Both the position numbers and the translations under genes were made by a program. From UBA8199 sp964507045 (GTDB lineage Bacteria; Verrucomicrobiota; Verrucomicrobiia; Limisphaerales; UBA8199), in NCBI GenBank assembly GCA_964507045.1, contig CAZDOO010000002.1, positions 59,653-123,652 on the forward strand: DNA of 64,000 nucleotides, in the 5' to 3' direction. The notes beneath the pieces were generated by a model. The model was not told the DNA's origin and did not search any database. It saw nothing but the letters and a program-made list of their open reading frames with translations. The first letter of the stretch is position 1; each line of letters starts with the position of its first letter. This document shows, one piece after another, positions 16,417 through 25,195 of this stretch.

Positions 16417-17108
16417 TGAACATGTCACACCCACTCAAGCCGAGACCTGCCGGCGTTCGGCGCCGCCGCCGGGCGGAAGCGTTTACGCTGCCCGAGATGA
16501 TGGTGTCGGTATTGATCTTCAGCCTCATGGCCCTGGGGGTCGTCTCGGCCATGCTGTTCGGCATGCGCTATGACCAATTGGTTTGCAGCAAGCTGGGCGC
16601 GAGCGACAAGTCCCGCATGAGCTTTGACCTGCTGACCGCCGAGATTCGCTCCTCCAAGGGCTGGAGCATCGGCAATATCGCCAATAACAACAAGACGGCT
16701 TTCGTTGACCTCGGCAATGCGACGGCGCAGGTGGGGAATGCGCTGGCGCTCACCAATTCCGGGAGCACCAATGCCTGGGTTCGCTACTGGTATGACACGA
16801 ATAACTGCCGGCTGTGCCGCGGAACCAACAATGGCGTTGCCACCTCCTACCAGATCGTCGCTCAAAACCTGACCAATACCGGGCTGGGGGGGCTGAGCAT
16901 GGCCTTCTATGCCGAGAAGCGGTATAATACGAACCTGGTGACGAGCATCACCTCGCTAGATATCCAGCAGGATCTGGAATACAAGTACGTGATAGGGACC
17001 ACGATGGAGTTCTGCCAGTACCAGTACCCGCTGACGCGGGTGGGACCCGGCTACTACTTCAACTACTACCGCATCCAGGTCAAAGCTGCCTCGCATTGTC
17101 CAAACTGA
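16416..17108 (+). CDS. PulJ/GspJ-like pseudopilin
   Basis: 230 aa from ATG 16416, which shares a base with the preceding TGA. Leader RRRRRAEA|FTLPEMMVSVLIFSLMALG: cleavage after Ala22, unusual because Gly is normally at -1, with Glu at +5 retained. The larger size and position second in the unit suggest a GspJ-type minor pseudopilin. The C-terminal half is Asn/Thr-rich (LTNSGSTNAWVRYWYDT) as in other Verrucomicrobiota surface proteins. Confidence 0.75.
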   Translation: MNMSHPLKPRPAGVRRRRRAEAFTLPEMMVSVLIFSLMALGVVSAMLFGMRYDQLVCSKLGASDKSRMSFDLLTAEIRSSKGWSIGNIANNNKTAFVDLGNATAQVGNALALTNSGSTNAWVRYWYDTNNCRLCRGTNNGVATSYQIVAQNLTNTGLGGLSMAFYAEKRYNTNLVTSITSLDIQQDLEYKYVIGTTMEFCQYQYPLTRVGPGYYFNYYRIQVKAASHCPN

Positions 17109-17110
17109 GC

Positions 17111-18997
17111 ATGAAAACAAGCATTGCCATTCGGGGCCAGTCCGCCGGCCACGCGCTGCTCATGGTGCTGGGCCTCACGGCGGTTACATTGATTGTGCTG
17201 GCGGCAACGATGAACCGGACCTTGGGCACCGCCAACATGAATGCCCGCAATAATCAGTACGTCGCCGGCCTCTACGCCGCCGAAGCCGCCACCGAGAAGG
17301 TCTTCGCGATGATGAAGTACGATTTTCTGGAGGGCAATCTCACCCGCATTACCAATAATATGTCCCTCTACCGGGCGGCCATTCCCAGCTCCAGCGAGAG
17401 TCCTTATTGGGGGCAATTCCAGTTCAGCGACGGCGCCGGGAATGTGAACAACAATTACGTCTCCTGCACGATGAATGTCTTCCAGTTGGCCACCAACTGG
17501 GGCCCGCTGGGGTCGCAATACCTGGGCCTGTATGGCTGGATCAACAATTACCGGGTTGTCTCGAACGTGAGGCAGATTGCCAACACCATGTACAACATTA
17601 CGAACGCGTGCCAGCAGGACATTGAACTCGATCTCATTCCTGTGTTCCAGTTCGCCATTTTCTACAACAGCCTGCTCGAGTTTACCTGGTGTGCCCCCTT
17701 CACCGTCACTGGCCGCACCCATGCCAACGGCAATATCTATGTCGGCTCCATCTCGGCCCTCAGTTTCCGCACCCTGGTCACGACCACCGGCACGATTTCC
17801 AAACCCGCCTGGTTCGGCAAATCAGCCAGCGCCTATACCTCCACCGTCACCTACAGCGGCAACTACAGCACCAACTGCCAGGCCCTGACCCTGCCCATCG
17901 GCACCAACAATACCCCGGCGGCGGTGCGCGAGATTATCAACATGCCGCCCACGGGCGAGTCCGTGAATTCCGCGCTCGGGCAGCAGCGTTACTACAATAA
18001 GGCCGACATGGTTCTTCTGGTCAGCAATAACACCGTTACGGTCAACCTCAAGACCGCACCCGCCGATCCGGGAACCAACATTACCGCGGTCTATTATCCC
18101 ACCAACTCCAGCCCTACCAACTACGTCCAGATCAGGACCAATTTCCCCTGGTTGAACGTCACCAGCACCAATACGTTCACCGACCAACGGGAAAACGATA
18201 CGGTCAAGGCCACCGACATTGACATGAGCATACTGAAACGCTGGCTCGTCACCAATGCGGTCGTCAACGGGAAGTTTCCAAACTCCGGGGGTGTCTATAG
18301 CGTCTCCAATGTTCCCAACATCATGTACGCCGCAGATAACCGCACCTATAATGCCTCCAGCCAGCTTACGGCTATCCGGCTTAAGAATGGCCAGACCATC
18401 CCCACCAACCTGGTCAACATTGCCGGCGCTACTCAGCCCAGCGGGTTCACCGTGGCCACCCCCAACCCGCTTTACGTCGTAGGTAACTACAATTGCCCCA
18501 ACTCCGCTCACCTGCACACCACCAATACCTCCGCGACCTATCCGGCCTCGCTGGTGTCCGACGCGCTGACCATCCTCTCGGCGAGCTGGAATGACGCGCG
18601 CAGTAACGATTCGTTCAGCAGCGGCGTCCGTCCCGCCGTGGACACCACGTTGAACGCGGCCATTCTGACCGGCGTCGTGTATTCGACCGGTTCTGGTGCG
18701 ACCACATTCAGCGGCGGGGTTCAGAATCTGCCTCGCCTGCTGGAAGATTGGGGCAACGGCAGCTCGGACCGACTCACGCTCAACACGTCCATTGTGAATT
18801 TCTTCAACAGCGTCCGGGCCACGCACCAGTTTGAAGCTCCGGGCAATTATTACTACGCTCCCATCCGCCAGTTCAGCTTTGATCTGAACTTCATGGACTA
18901 CAGGAAACAGCCGCCGGGCACGCCCATGCTGGGTTATGTCCTGCGCTCCAAATGGGCGGTGCCGCCGCCCAATACTACGACCTATGCCGGCAACTAA
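17111..18997 (+). CDS. PilX/GspK-like large pilus-associated protein
   Basis: 628 aa from ATG 17111, 2 nt after the previous stop. The N-terminus (GQSAGHALLMVLGLTAVTLI, then VLAATMNRTL) resembles the PilX/GspK N-terminal anchor 'G..ll.vl...a.l.l.a......' without the GFTLIE leader. A very Asn/Thr-rich beta-type ectodomain follows (residues ~90-610), with no enzyme motif. It likely sits at the pilus tip or in the periplasm. The C-terminal codons overlap the next gene by 14 nt. Confidence 0.6.
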   Translation: MKTSIAIRGQSAGHALLMVLGLTAVTLIVLAATMNRTLGTANMNARNNQYVAGLYAAEAATEKVFAMMKYDFLEGNLTRITNNMSLYRAAIPSSSESPYWGQFQFSDGAGNVNNNYVSCTMNVFQLATNWGPLGSQYLGLYGWINNYRVVSNVRQIANTMYNITNACQQDIELDLIPVFQFAIFYNSLLEFTWCAPFTVTGRTHANGNIYVGSISALSFRTLVTTTGTISKPAWFGKSASAYTSTVTYSGNYSTNCQALTLPIGTNNTPAAVREIINMPPTGESVNSALGQQRYYNKADMVLLVSNNTVTVNLKTAPADPGTNITAVYYPTNSSPTNYVQIRTNFPWLNVTSTNTFTDQRENDTVKATDIDMSILKRWLVTNAVVNGKFPNSGGVYSVSNVPNIMYAADNRTYNASSQLTAIRLKNGQTIPTNLVNIAGATQPSGFTVATPNPLYVVGNYNCPNSAHLHTTNTSATYPASLVSDALTILSASWNDARSNDSFSSGVRPAVDTTLNAAILTGVVYSTGSGATTFSGGVQNLPRLLEDWGNGSSDRLTLNTSIVNFFNSVRATHQFEAPGNYYYAPIRQFSFDLNFMDYRKQPPGTPMLGYVLRSKWAVPPPNTTTYAGN

Positions 18998-19628
18998 GCG
19001 CTTCCATGTAATCGCTGCCACCCTGTTTGCCTGCCGGCTGCTGGCCGGGACTGCCGGGGCGGCCGATCCGGGTTGGGCTTGCATCTCGAATCCGCCGCCG
19101 TTTCGGGCTGAAATCCGGCATGAAGGCGGCCCGGGCTTAATGCCGACTGACCGCGTCTATGTAACCGCTGGCGGCAGCAAGTTCGCCTTCCTGATTCCGG
19201 CAGGCTTCCGCCTGCAGAGCGCGGAGGCGCAGCAGGTAGTGCTGGTCAGCCGCGACTACAATGCTGCGATTACCTGGCGTCTGCACGGCTCGACGCTGTC
19301 GGAAAGCGGCGAATTGGACGCCGCTCCTTATCGCGCGCTGCTGCTAAGCCGGCATTCCGGCGGCAAGATCCTGGAGGAGTTTACGCTGCCCGCGCTGGGC
19401 CGGCATGGCCCGGCATTTGACTTCCTTTGGGGTGCCGCCGGCGGCAGGCCCAACCGCGAACTGGTGGTGTTCGTTCCCGCCCTGGCGGGGGTGATGGAGT
19501 TCGGCTTGCTGTGCAGCCCGGAGAAGCTCGACGCCTTCCGGGCGGAGTTTGACCTGATGCGATCGAGCTTCCGCGCCAGCGACGCCAGCGGCAAGCTGGT
19601 CGTGCCCATCATCTCAGACAAGCTCTGA
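18984..19628 (+). CDS. Secreted hypothetical protein of the pseudopilin operon
   Basis: 214 aa from ATG 18984, inside the end of the previous gene, indicating coupled translation. Signal peptide: FHVIAATLFACRLLAGTAGA. The mature part is a mixed alpha/beta domain (FAFLIPAGFRLQSAEAQQVV, LLCSPEKLDAFRAEFDLMRS) with no family I recognise; the closing helix 'F......l.ssFr' is typical of small secreted stress or lipoprotein-like folds. The only clue to role is co-expression with pseudopilins. Confidence 0.6.
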   Translation: MPATKRFHVIAATLFACRLLAGTAGAADPGWACISNPPPFRAEIRHEGGPGLMPTDRVYVTAGGSKFAFLIPAGFRLQSAEAQQVVLVSRDYNAAITWRLHGSTLSESGELDAAPYRALLLSRHSGGKILEEFTLPALGRHGPAFDFLWGAAGGRPNRELVVFVPALAGVMEFGLLCSPEKLDAFRAEFDLMRSSFRASDASGKLVVPIISDKL

Positions 19629-19633
19629 GAGCC

Positions 19634-19821
19634 TGTCTGAAAATGTGGCGGCAGGCATCCGTGCCTGCCGTAGAGGGCGGCTTCCAGCCGCCCGGAAAGA
19701 ACTCAGGAAAGACGAGGAGAGCTGACAAATCGGAGCGGTCCAGCGATTCAACGCCGCGCCCGCCGGCCTGGAAGCCCGGCTCTACGTCAGCCAGGATGGC
19801 CGACGCTACGATTTTCAGACA
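19634..19821. repeat. 188-bp MITE-like element with ~60-bp imperfect inverted ends
   Basis: The ends are TGTCTGAAAAT (19634) and ATTTTCAGACA (ends 19821). Internal matched blocks are GTAGAG..GGCTTCCAG on the left against CTGGAAGCC..CTCTAC on the right. It follows the pseudopilin operon and occupies half of the 387-bp gap before pilM. No coding capacity. Confidence 0.7.
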
Positions 19822-19964
19822 TCCTCTGAGACGACCTTGGCGGCGGGGCCTGCCGGTGCTGGTGGGCAGGCTGCGACGGCACGCGCTGTGCTGCTACCAG
19901 ACTGGAATTTCGGAGCTGGCTGTGAGTTGGCGCTCCACCCGCCGCGACTGGCAGGGGGAGCAGT

Positions 19965-19980
19965 TGGCCAGGATGCTGCT
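19965..19980 (+). promoter_or_regulatory. Sigma-54 promoter candidate, pilMNOP unit
   Basis: TGGCCAGGATGCTGCT has GG and GC at the -24/-12 spacing, but two -24-side bases (CA for AC) and one -12 base differ from consensus. It is 36 nt upstream of the pilM start. The weakest of the four candidates. Confidence 0.35.
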
Positions 19981-20015
19981 GACAAGACAGCCGCGAATGA
20001 TATCGAGACACACTT

Positions 20016-21095
20016 ATGGCTTTGCCATTTTTTAATAGTCGGGCACGGAAACAGTGCGACCGGATGGTGGCAGTGGATCTGGGCAGCCGTACGACCAAAG
20101 CAGTCCATCTGCAGCGGCGGGGCCAAAACTTCAGCCTGTGCGGCTATACCCTGCTGGACGCGCCCATTTTCGACAAGACGCTTTCGGCGGACTTGCTGAC
20201 GGAGCACCTCAAGACGATGATGCAGGCGCTGGGGGGCAAGACCAAAGCCGTCACGCTCACTCTCGGTGTCAACGATGTGGTGGTCCGGCACACCGAGATG
20301 CCGCGGCTGCCGGCGGACGATATGCGGCTGGTGCTGAAACATGGCTCGCGCAATTATTTGCAGCAGGAACTCGCCAACCATGTCTTCGACTGCCATGTGC
20401 TCACGTCGTCCGACGCCTCGCCCAAGCCGGGTGCGGCAGCCAAGGCCGCCGCCGGGCTTCCCAAGCAGAAGGTCCTGGTCGCCGGTGTCCGCAAACAGCT
20501 GCTGGATGAGTTTGTGGAGGGCGCCCGCCGCGCCGGCCTGACGCCGGAATGCATCGTGCCCGGCTTGATTGGCCCGGTGAACGCCTTCGAGCAGGCCATG
20601 CCGGATATCTTCGCCAACGAGGCGGTTGCCTTGGTGGACCTGGGCTTTAAGAATTCTTCCATCTGCATTGTGCTGCGGGGCGAGTTGATGCTGAGCCGGG
20701 TCGTGGGTATTGGGGGCGACCGGTTGACCAACGGCCTGGCCGAGACCCTTAACGTCAGCTACGCGGAGGCCGAAGGGATCAAGATCGGCATGCCTTCCGA
20801 AGTTCAGTCCCAGCTCGAATCACTTGTGCTGCCGCTGGGCCGCGAGCTCCGCGCCTCCATAGACTTCTTCGAGCACCAGCAGGACCAGCCCGTCACCCAG
20901 GTGTTCCTCACCGGCGGGTCGGCCCGTTCCGAATTCATTGTCCAGATACTCCAGCGCGAAATGATGATTGATTGCCGGATTCTCAACCCGACTTCTTCCC
21001 TGCAAATGGAGCTGCCACCGCAGCAAGCCGTCGAAATTGAGCAGGTCGCGCCTCAACTCTCTGTCGCCCTGGGCGCCGCGCTGGCTGCTCTCTGA
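20016..21095 (+). CDS. pilM: Type IV pilus assembly protein PilM
   Basis: 359 aa. Actin-like ATPase fold: phosphate-1 loop VAVDLGSRTTKAVHL (residues ~18-32), LTLGVNDVVVRHTEMPRLPA, phosphate-2 ALVDLGFKNSSICIV (~205-220), SRVVGIGGDRLTNGLAETL and the adenosine motif VFLTGGSARSEFI (~300). PilM is the cytoplasmic member of the PilMNOP alignment complex linking the motor to the secretin. Followed by N-, O- and P-like genes with 15-nt, overlapping and 17-nt junctions. Confidence 0.92.
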   Translation: MALPFFNSRARKQCDRMVAVDLGSRTTKAVHLQRRGQNFSLCGYTLLDAPIFDKTLSADLLTEHLKTMMQALGGKTKAVTLTLGVNDVVVRHTEMPRLPADDMRLVLKHGSRNYLQQELANHVFDCHVLTSSDASPKPGAAAKAAAGLPKQKVLVAGVRKQLLDEFVEGARRAGLTPECIVPGLIGPVNAFEQAMPDIFANEAVALVDLGFKNSSICIVLRGELMLSRVVGIGGDRLTNGLAETLNVSYAEAEGIKIGMPSEVQSQLESLVLPLGRELRASIDFFEHQQDQPVTQVFLTGGSARSEFIVQILQREMMIDCRILNPTSSLQMELPPQQAVEIEQVAPQLSVALGAALAAL

Positions 21096-21110
21096 TCCCG
21101 GACCCGACTT

Positions 21111-21788
21111 ATGCCCATTCGACTCAATCTTCTCGCCGAAGCGCAGGCCGCCGAGGAAATGCGGCGCCGCGATCCCGTCAAGCGCGCCCTCTGGCTGGCC
21201 GGACTGGTCATCGCGCTGATGTTGGTGTGGAGCAGCTATCTCCAGCTCCGGGCCACCCTCGCCAATAGTGAAGTGACCCGGATTGAAACTCAAATGGCCG
21301 CCCGCACCAACGAGTTCCGCCAGGTCCTTGAGAATCAGAGGAAGACCGGTGAGATGAACGACAAGCTTAACGCCCTCCTTTGCCTGGCGACCAACCGGTT
21401 TCTCAACGGCACGCTCCTCAACGCCCTGCAACAGACCACCGTCGAGGACGTGCAGTTGCTGCGCGTGAAAGTTGACCAGCTTTACACCCGGGCCGATGCA
21501 ACCAAGTCCCATACTAATAATAGCGGCGTGCTTGTCCGCGGCCAGCCCGCCACGGCGACCGAGAAGACCGTTGTCCTGCTCGAAGGCATTGACTCGTCGG
21601 CCAACCCGGGCGACCAGGTGAACCGCTGCAAAGCGGTGCTGCTCACCAACGCCTACTTTAAGGACATGCTGATTAAATCCAACGCGGTGAGCCTCAAGAG
21701 CCTTTCGCCCTTGCAGGTGGCCCCGCTCAATGGCAAGCCTTGCGTGATGTTCAGCCTGGAATGCCGCTTTCCGGAGAAGACGCGATGA
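21111..21788 (+). CDS. pilN: PilN-like alignment-complex protein
   Basis: 225 aa. Short cytoplasmic N-terminus MPIRLNLLAEAQAAEEMRRR, matching the PilN 'I.iNLL' motif that docks on PilM, then one TM (ALWLAGLVIALMLVWSSYLQ), a coiled coil (~residues 50-95) and a periplasmic alpha/beta domain. Sequence similarity beyond topology is low, so the name rests on order and architecture. ATGA overlap with the next gene. Confidence 0.75.
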   Translation: MPIRLNLLAEAQAAEEMRRRDPVKRALWLAGLVIALMLVWSSYLQLRATLANSEVTRIETQMAARTNEFRQVLENQRKTGEMNDKLNALLCLATNRFLNGTLLNALQQTTVEDVQLLRVKVDQLYTRADATKSHTNNSGVLVRGQPATATEKTVVLLEGIDSSANPGDQVNRCKAVLLTNAYFKDMLIKSNAVSLKSLSPLQVAPLNGKPCVMFSLECRFPEKTR

Positions 21789-22372
21789 ACTTCAGAAAAC
21801 TGCCCAAAGACAAGCGTGACAAGCTCATCCTGGTGATCGTGGGCGCCGTATTGGCCGTGGCGGGTCTCTACTTCTTCCTGATCAGCGGCCAGAACCAGAA
21901 TCTGGTCCGCCTCGCCGGCAAGAAGGCGGAAGTGCAAGCCAGCCAGCGCCGGGTGATCGAGGCCATCGGGCGCGGCACCGAGATCGAGGCGGAGTTCGCG
22001 CGCGCCAAGCAGGCGCTCGCGGAGGCGGAAGCCGATGTCGCTGCGGGTGATTTGTATGCCTGGGCCATTAATACACTCCGCCAGTTCAGGGCCGGCTATA
22101 AGGTCAACATCCCCCAGTTCAATACGCTTAGCGCCCCCAGCGACGTCAATCTGCTGCCCGGTTTCCCCTACAAGCAGACCACTATGTCCCTCACTGGCAC
22201 GGCCCGCTTCCACGATTTCGGCCGCTTCCTGGCCGACCTGGAAAACGAGTTTCCCCACCTGCGGGTGGTTAATCTCAACCTGGATTTGAATCAAAGCCCG
22301 GCGCCGGAGGATCAGGAAATGATCTCCTTCAAGTTGGACATCGTGCTGCTCGCCAAAACCAATCCCGCCTGA
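21785..22372 (+). CDS. pilO: PilO-like alignment-complex protein
   Basis: 195 aa from ATG 21785. Cytoplasmic start MNFRKLPKDKRDKLILVIVG, one TM to ~residue 35, a coiled coil (~45-90; KKAEVQASQRRVIEAIGRGT), then a ferredoxin-like periplasmic domain (LTGTARFHDFGRFLADLENE, then FPHLRVVNLNL), the usual PilO layout. Overlaps the pilN-like stop by 4 nt. Confidence 0.75.
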   Translation: MNFRKLPKDKRDKLILVIVGAVLAVAGLYFFLISGQNQNLVRLAGKKAEVQASQRRVIEAIGRGTEIEAEFARAKQALAEAEADVAAGDLYAWAINTLRQFRAGYKVNIPQFNTLSAPSDVNLLPGFPYKQTTMSLTGTARFHDFGRFLADLENEFPHLRVVNLNLDLNQSPAPEDQEMISFKLDIVLLAKTNPA

Positions 22373-22389
22373 ACTGCCTGTCGCGTCCT

Positions 22390-22890
22390 ATGAAGCCACG
22401 CTCCCTTTTGCCTCACGAGAAACCGCTGGTGGTCATTGCCATTTTCCTCAGTCTGGTGTTTGCTGCCCGCGCCGCGCAACCGCGCCCCAGCGCGCCGGCC
22501 CCGGCGCCGGCGGCAGCTACCAATGCCCTGCCGGCGGCGGCGATTCCCAAGTCGGTGTTCATCATGCCCGCCACACCCCAGGAAGGCAAAGACCCCTTCT
22601 TTCCGCGCTCGATGCGTCCTTACGGCCCGGGGCACGAAACGGTTAAGGCCAGCCCGCAGCAGCCTGCCGCCGCCGTCGTCGTTGACCTGCGCCTGAATGG
22701 CATTTCCGGAACAGCCGAGCGCCGCTTGGCGATCATCAACAATCACACCTTCGAAGTTAATGAGGAGGGCGTGGTGTCCAATTCTTCGGGGGCCCCGGTC
22801 CGCATCCGCTGCCTGGATATTAAGGCCGACTCGGTCCTGGTTCAAATCGGCGGCGAGCAGCGAATCCTGCGCCTGCGGTCCGGCTTCTGA
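22390..22890 (+). CDS. pilP: PilP-like secretin-connecting protein
   Basis: 166 aa. Signal peptide or anchor (VVIAIFLSLVFAARAAQ), a Pro/Ala-rich linker (~30-60), the motif EGKDPFFPRS, where PilP proteins carry RDPF, and a C-terminal beta domain (LRLNGISGTAERRLAIINNH; VLVQIGGEQRILRL) equivalent to the GspC/PilP homology region that contacts the secretin. Last gene of the pilM unit. Confidence 0.7.
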   Translation: MKPRSLLPHEKPLVVIAIFLSLVFAARAAQPRPSAPAPAPAAATNALPAAAIPKSVFIMPATPQEGKDPFFPRSMRPYGPGHETVKASPQQPAAAVVVDLRLNGISGTAERRLAIINNHTFEVNEEGVVSNSSGAPVRIRCLDIKADSVLVQIGGEQRILRLRSGF

Positions 22891-23260
22891 GCCGCCGGCG
22901 ATCTTCTCCGCGCGCTGGGGGCAGGTGTTTGCGCGCACTCTGACTGCCGCTTCTCGCAGAAGGTGCGCATTTGCGTCTCTCCGCTGAATGTGGAACCCGC
23001 CACTAATACCAATTCACGGCAATAAGCGGTAGGTTCCCCTCTCCCGGCCTGCGGCCACCCTCTACCAGGTAGCCGGGCCGAAGGCCATCTGGTTCGTGTG
23101 ATGGCAGGCTGGCCTGGCATGGCGAGGGTTGGGATTCCCGCTCGCGCCTGATTTCCGCGTTCCCTCTTCGCAGCTTCCCCTTGTCCCGATGGTGGACACC
23201 GGTTCCGCCAAGTGGTCACTTTCCGGCTTTCGCAGCCAAAACTGCCCGTGTTTAGGCCCT
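22891..23260. other. Gap upstream of the secretin gene
   Basis: About 370 bp between the pilP-like stop and the sigma-54-like element. Both strands lack a coding frame with a plausible start and composition, and no long palindrome is seen. Confidence 0.5.
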
Positions 23261-23276
23261 TGGCACCCTGACTGCT
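23261..23276 (+). promoter_or_regulatory. Sigma-54 promoter candidate, secretin gene
   Basis: TGGCACCCTGACTGCT: perfect TGGCAC at -24 and CTGC at -12, correct 5-nt spacer. The secretin ATG is 72 nt downstream of the -12 element, leaving a leader of ~60 nt. Sequence match only. Confidence 0.5.
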
Positions 23277-23347
23277 AAATAGCCGTCAAATGATACAGAG
23301 CAATCTGTCATGGTCCGGTCGCAAGCAGAACAAATTTATCTAAATAC

Positions 23348-25084
23348 ATGAAACGCATACTCGCCCTCACGCTCGTTGGGATGGTCGCCTGCAGCCTGGC
23401 TGGCTTTGCCCAAACCACCTCACCTGCTGGTGACGCCGCCGCCGCCAACGCCACCCCAGCCTCGGACCCGGCCCAGCCGGCCGCGGCACCCGATAAGGCG
23501 CCGGTGGCCGAAGCGCCCGCGCCCGCCGCCGTGCAGACTGCTGCCAACGAAGTGGCCCCGGCGCCTGCCCCCGCCGCCGCCGCGCCTGCCCCGGTGACTG
23601 AAAGCACAGTGCCGCCAGGCACCGTGGTCCCGCTTATCGTGATGGACGATGTGCCGCTCACGGATGCAATCCGGAACCTTGCGCGTCAGGCCAACATTAA
23701 CTATGTGCTCGACCCCAAGATCGGCTACGGCCAGATCGGCCCGGATGGCAAAGTTACGGCCCAGCCCAATGTGTCCATTCGCTGGGAGAACATCACCGCC
23801 GAGCAGGCCCTCAATGCCTTGCTCAATAACTATACCCTTCAGCTAGTCGAGGATCCGAAGACCAAGATTGCCCGCGTTGGCGTAAAAGACCCGGCCGCGG
23901 CGCCCCCGCTTATCACGAAGATTATCCAGCTCAAGTACGCCAGTCCGTCAAACGTGGTTGCTAGCGTCCAGTCCATCCTCCTGGACAAGCGCAGCAAGGT
24001 CGTGCCCGATATCCGCAGCAGCCAGTTGGTCGTGCTGGCCACCGAGCAGGAAATGGTGAATGTGGATCAATTGATCGAAAGCCTCGACACCAAGACCAAG
24101 CAAGTGCTCATCGAAGCGCGCATCATGGAAACCAGCGTAAACCCTAAGACCATGAAGGGCATTGATTGGACCGCCACTTTGGAGGCTCAGCATGTGACCG
24201 CGGGCAATAATGCTTTTACCCGCAAAGATGGTGGGGAGGGGGCACTCGCCGTTCCTATTGTCGAACCCACTGGAACCGCAAAGGTCCCCGCCGGGCTAAA
24301 TGACGTCCCCGGGCTGCTGATGAATGCCAGCAAAGGCAGCTTCTTCAACCCCGCCATGGCCTTCCTGAACGCGGATGGCGTCAGCGCGGTGATTTCCTTC
24401 CTCAACACCTACGGCGAGGTGAGGGAACTCTCCACTCCGCGGACCGTCACGTTGGATAACGAAAAAGCCACCGTCGAGGTCGGCGAACTCTACCCCATTA
24501 TCAATGTCACCGCCGGCACGGCCAACACGACCGGGGGTTCGCAGATTACCTATTCCAACCTCACCATTCGACTCGAGGTCACCCCCCGCATTTCAGCTAA
24601 TGATTTCGTCAATCTAACGGTCACCCCTTCCATCACGAAACTGGGCAAGAAATACGCGTCCGTTGTCGCGGGCACCGCCAGCGCAGTGGACTCTTTCCTC
24701 ACCCGCCAGCTTTCCACGCACGTGATGATTCCCAGCGGCAACACTCTGGTGATGGGCGGACTCATTCAGGACCAGATCACCAGCGGCAACAACAAGGTCC
24801 CGATCCTCGGGGACATCCCGGTTCTCGGATACCTCTTCCGGAGTGATACCAAGGATCGGAAGAACACCGATCTCGTCCTCTTCATCACGCCCACAATTGT
24901 CCAGGACGAGAACTATCAGCCGACGAAGTCCGAATTCTTGAAGACGCCCGTGCCGAAGAAGGACGTTCTCGAGGAGGAGTGGTCGGCGTGGGATAGCGGC
25001 AAGCCCAAGGATTGGAGTAAGCACGCCGCCAAGCCCGAGTATACGGCCCCGAAAGTCGAGGCCCCGAAAACCGCGGGGGAATAG
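23348..25084 (+). CDS. Secretin (PilQ/GspD family outer-membrane channel)
   Basis: 578 aa. Signal peptide (ILALTLVGMVACSLAGFAQ), a ~70-residue Ala/Pro-rich linker, a STN/N0-like domain (VPLTDAIRNLARQANINYVL ... ISAEQALNALL-type), one secretin_N/N1 domain (IIQLKYASPSNVVASVQSIL; DIRSSQLVVLATEQEM), and the C-terminal secretin barrel with STPRTVTLDNEKATVEVGE and VPILGDIPVLGYLFRSDTKD, ending LVLFITPTIV. It forms the multimeric gate for the pilus or secretion machine. A ~70-residue charged tail follows the barrel. A terminator lies directly downstream. Confidence 0.92.
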   Translation: MKRILALTLVGMVACSLAGFAQTTSPAGDAAAANATPASDPAQPAAAPDKAPVAEAPAPAAVQTAANEVAPAPAPAAAAPAPVTESTVPPGTVVPLIVMDDVPLTDAIRNLARQANINYVLDPKIGYGQIGPDGKVTAQPNVSIRWENITAEQALNALLNNYTLQLVEDPKTKIARVGVKDPAAAPPLITKIIQLKYASPSNVVASVQSILLDKRSKVVPDIRSSQLVVLATEQEMVNVDQLIESLDTKTKQVLIEARIMETSVNPKTMKGIDWTATLEAQHVTAGNNAFTRKDGGEGALAVPIVEPTGTAKVPAGLNDVPGLLMNASKGSFFNPAMAFLNADGVSAVISFLNTYGEVRELSTPRTVTLDNEKATVEVGELYPIINVTAGTANTTGGSQITYSNLTIRLEVTPRISANDFVNLTVTPSITKLGKKYASVVAGTASAVDSFLTRQLSTHVMIPSGNTLVMGGLIQDQITSGNNKVPILGDIPVLGYLFRSDTKDRKNTDLVLFITPTIVQDENYQPTKSEFLKTPVPKKDVLEEEWSAWDSGKPKDWSKHAAKPEYTAPKVEAPKTAGE

Positions 25085-25102
25085 GCTCCGCTTCTCTTGA
25101 CC

Positions 25103-25135
25103 AAGCCGCCCTGCCTTCAGGGCGGCTTTCTTTTT
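25103..25135 (+). terminator. Rho-independent terminator of the secretin gene
   Basis: Stem AAGCCGCCCTG / CAGGGCGGCTT (11 bp), loop CCTT, then TCTTTTT; 18 nt past the stop codon. Confidence 0.92.
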
Positions 25136-25195
25136 GGGCGTAAGGCCTTTGGGACAGTGTCGTGATAATCCCGGGCACAGGCGCCCTCCGCTGTC

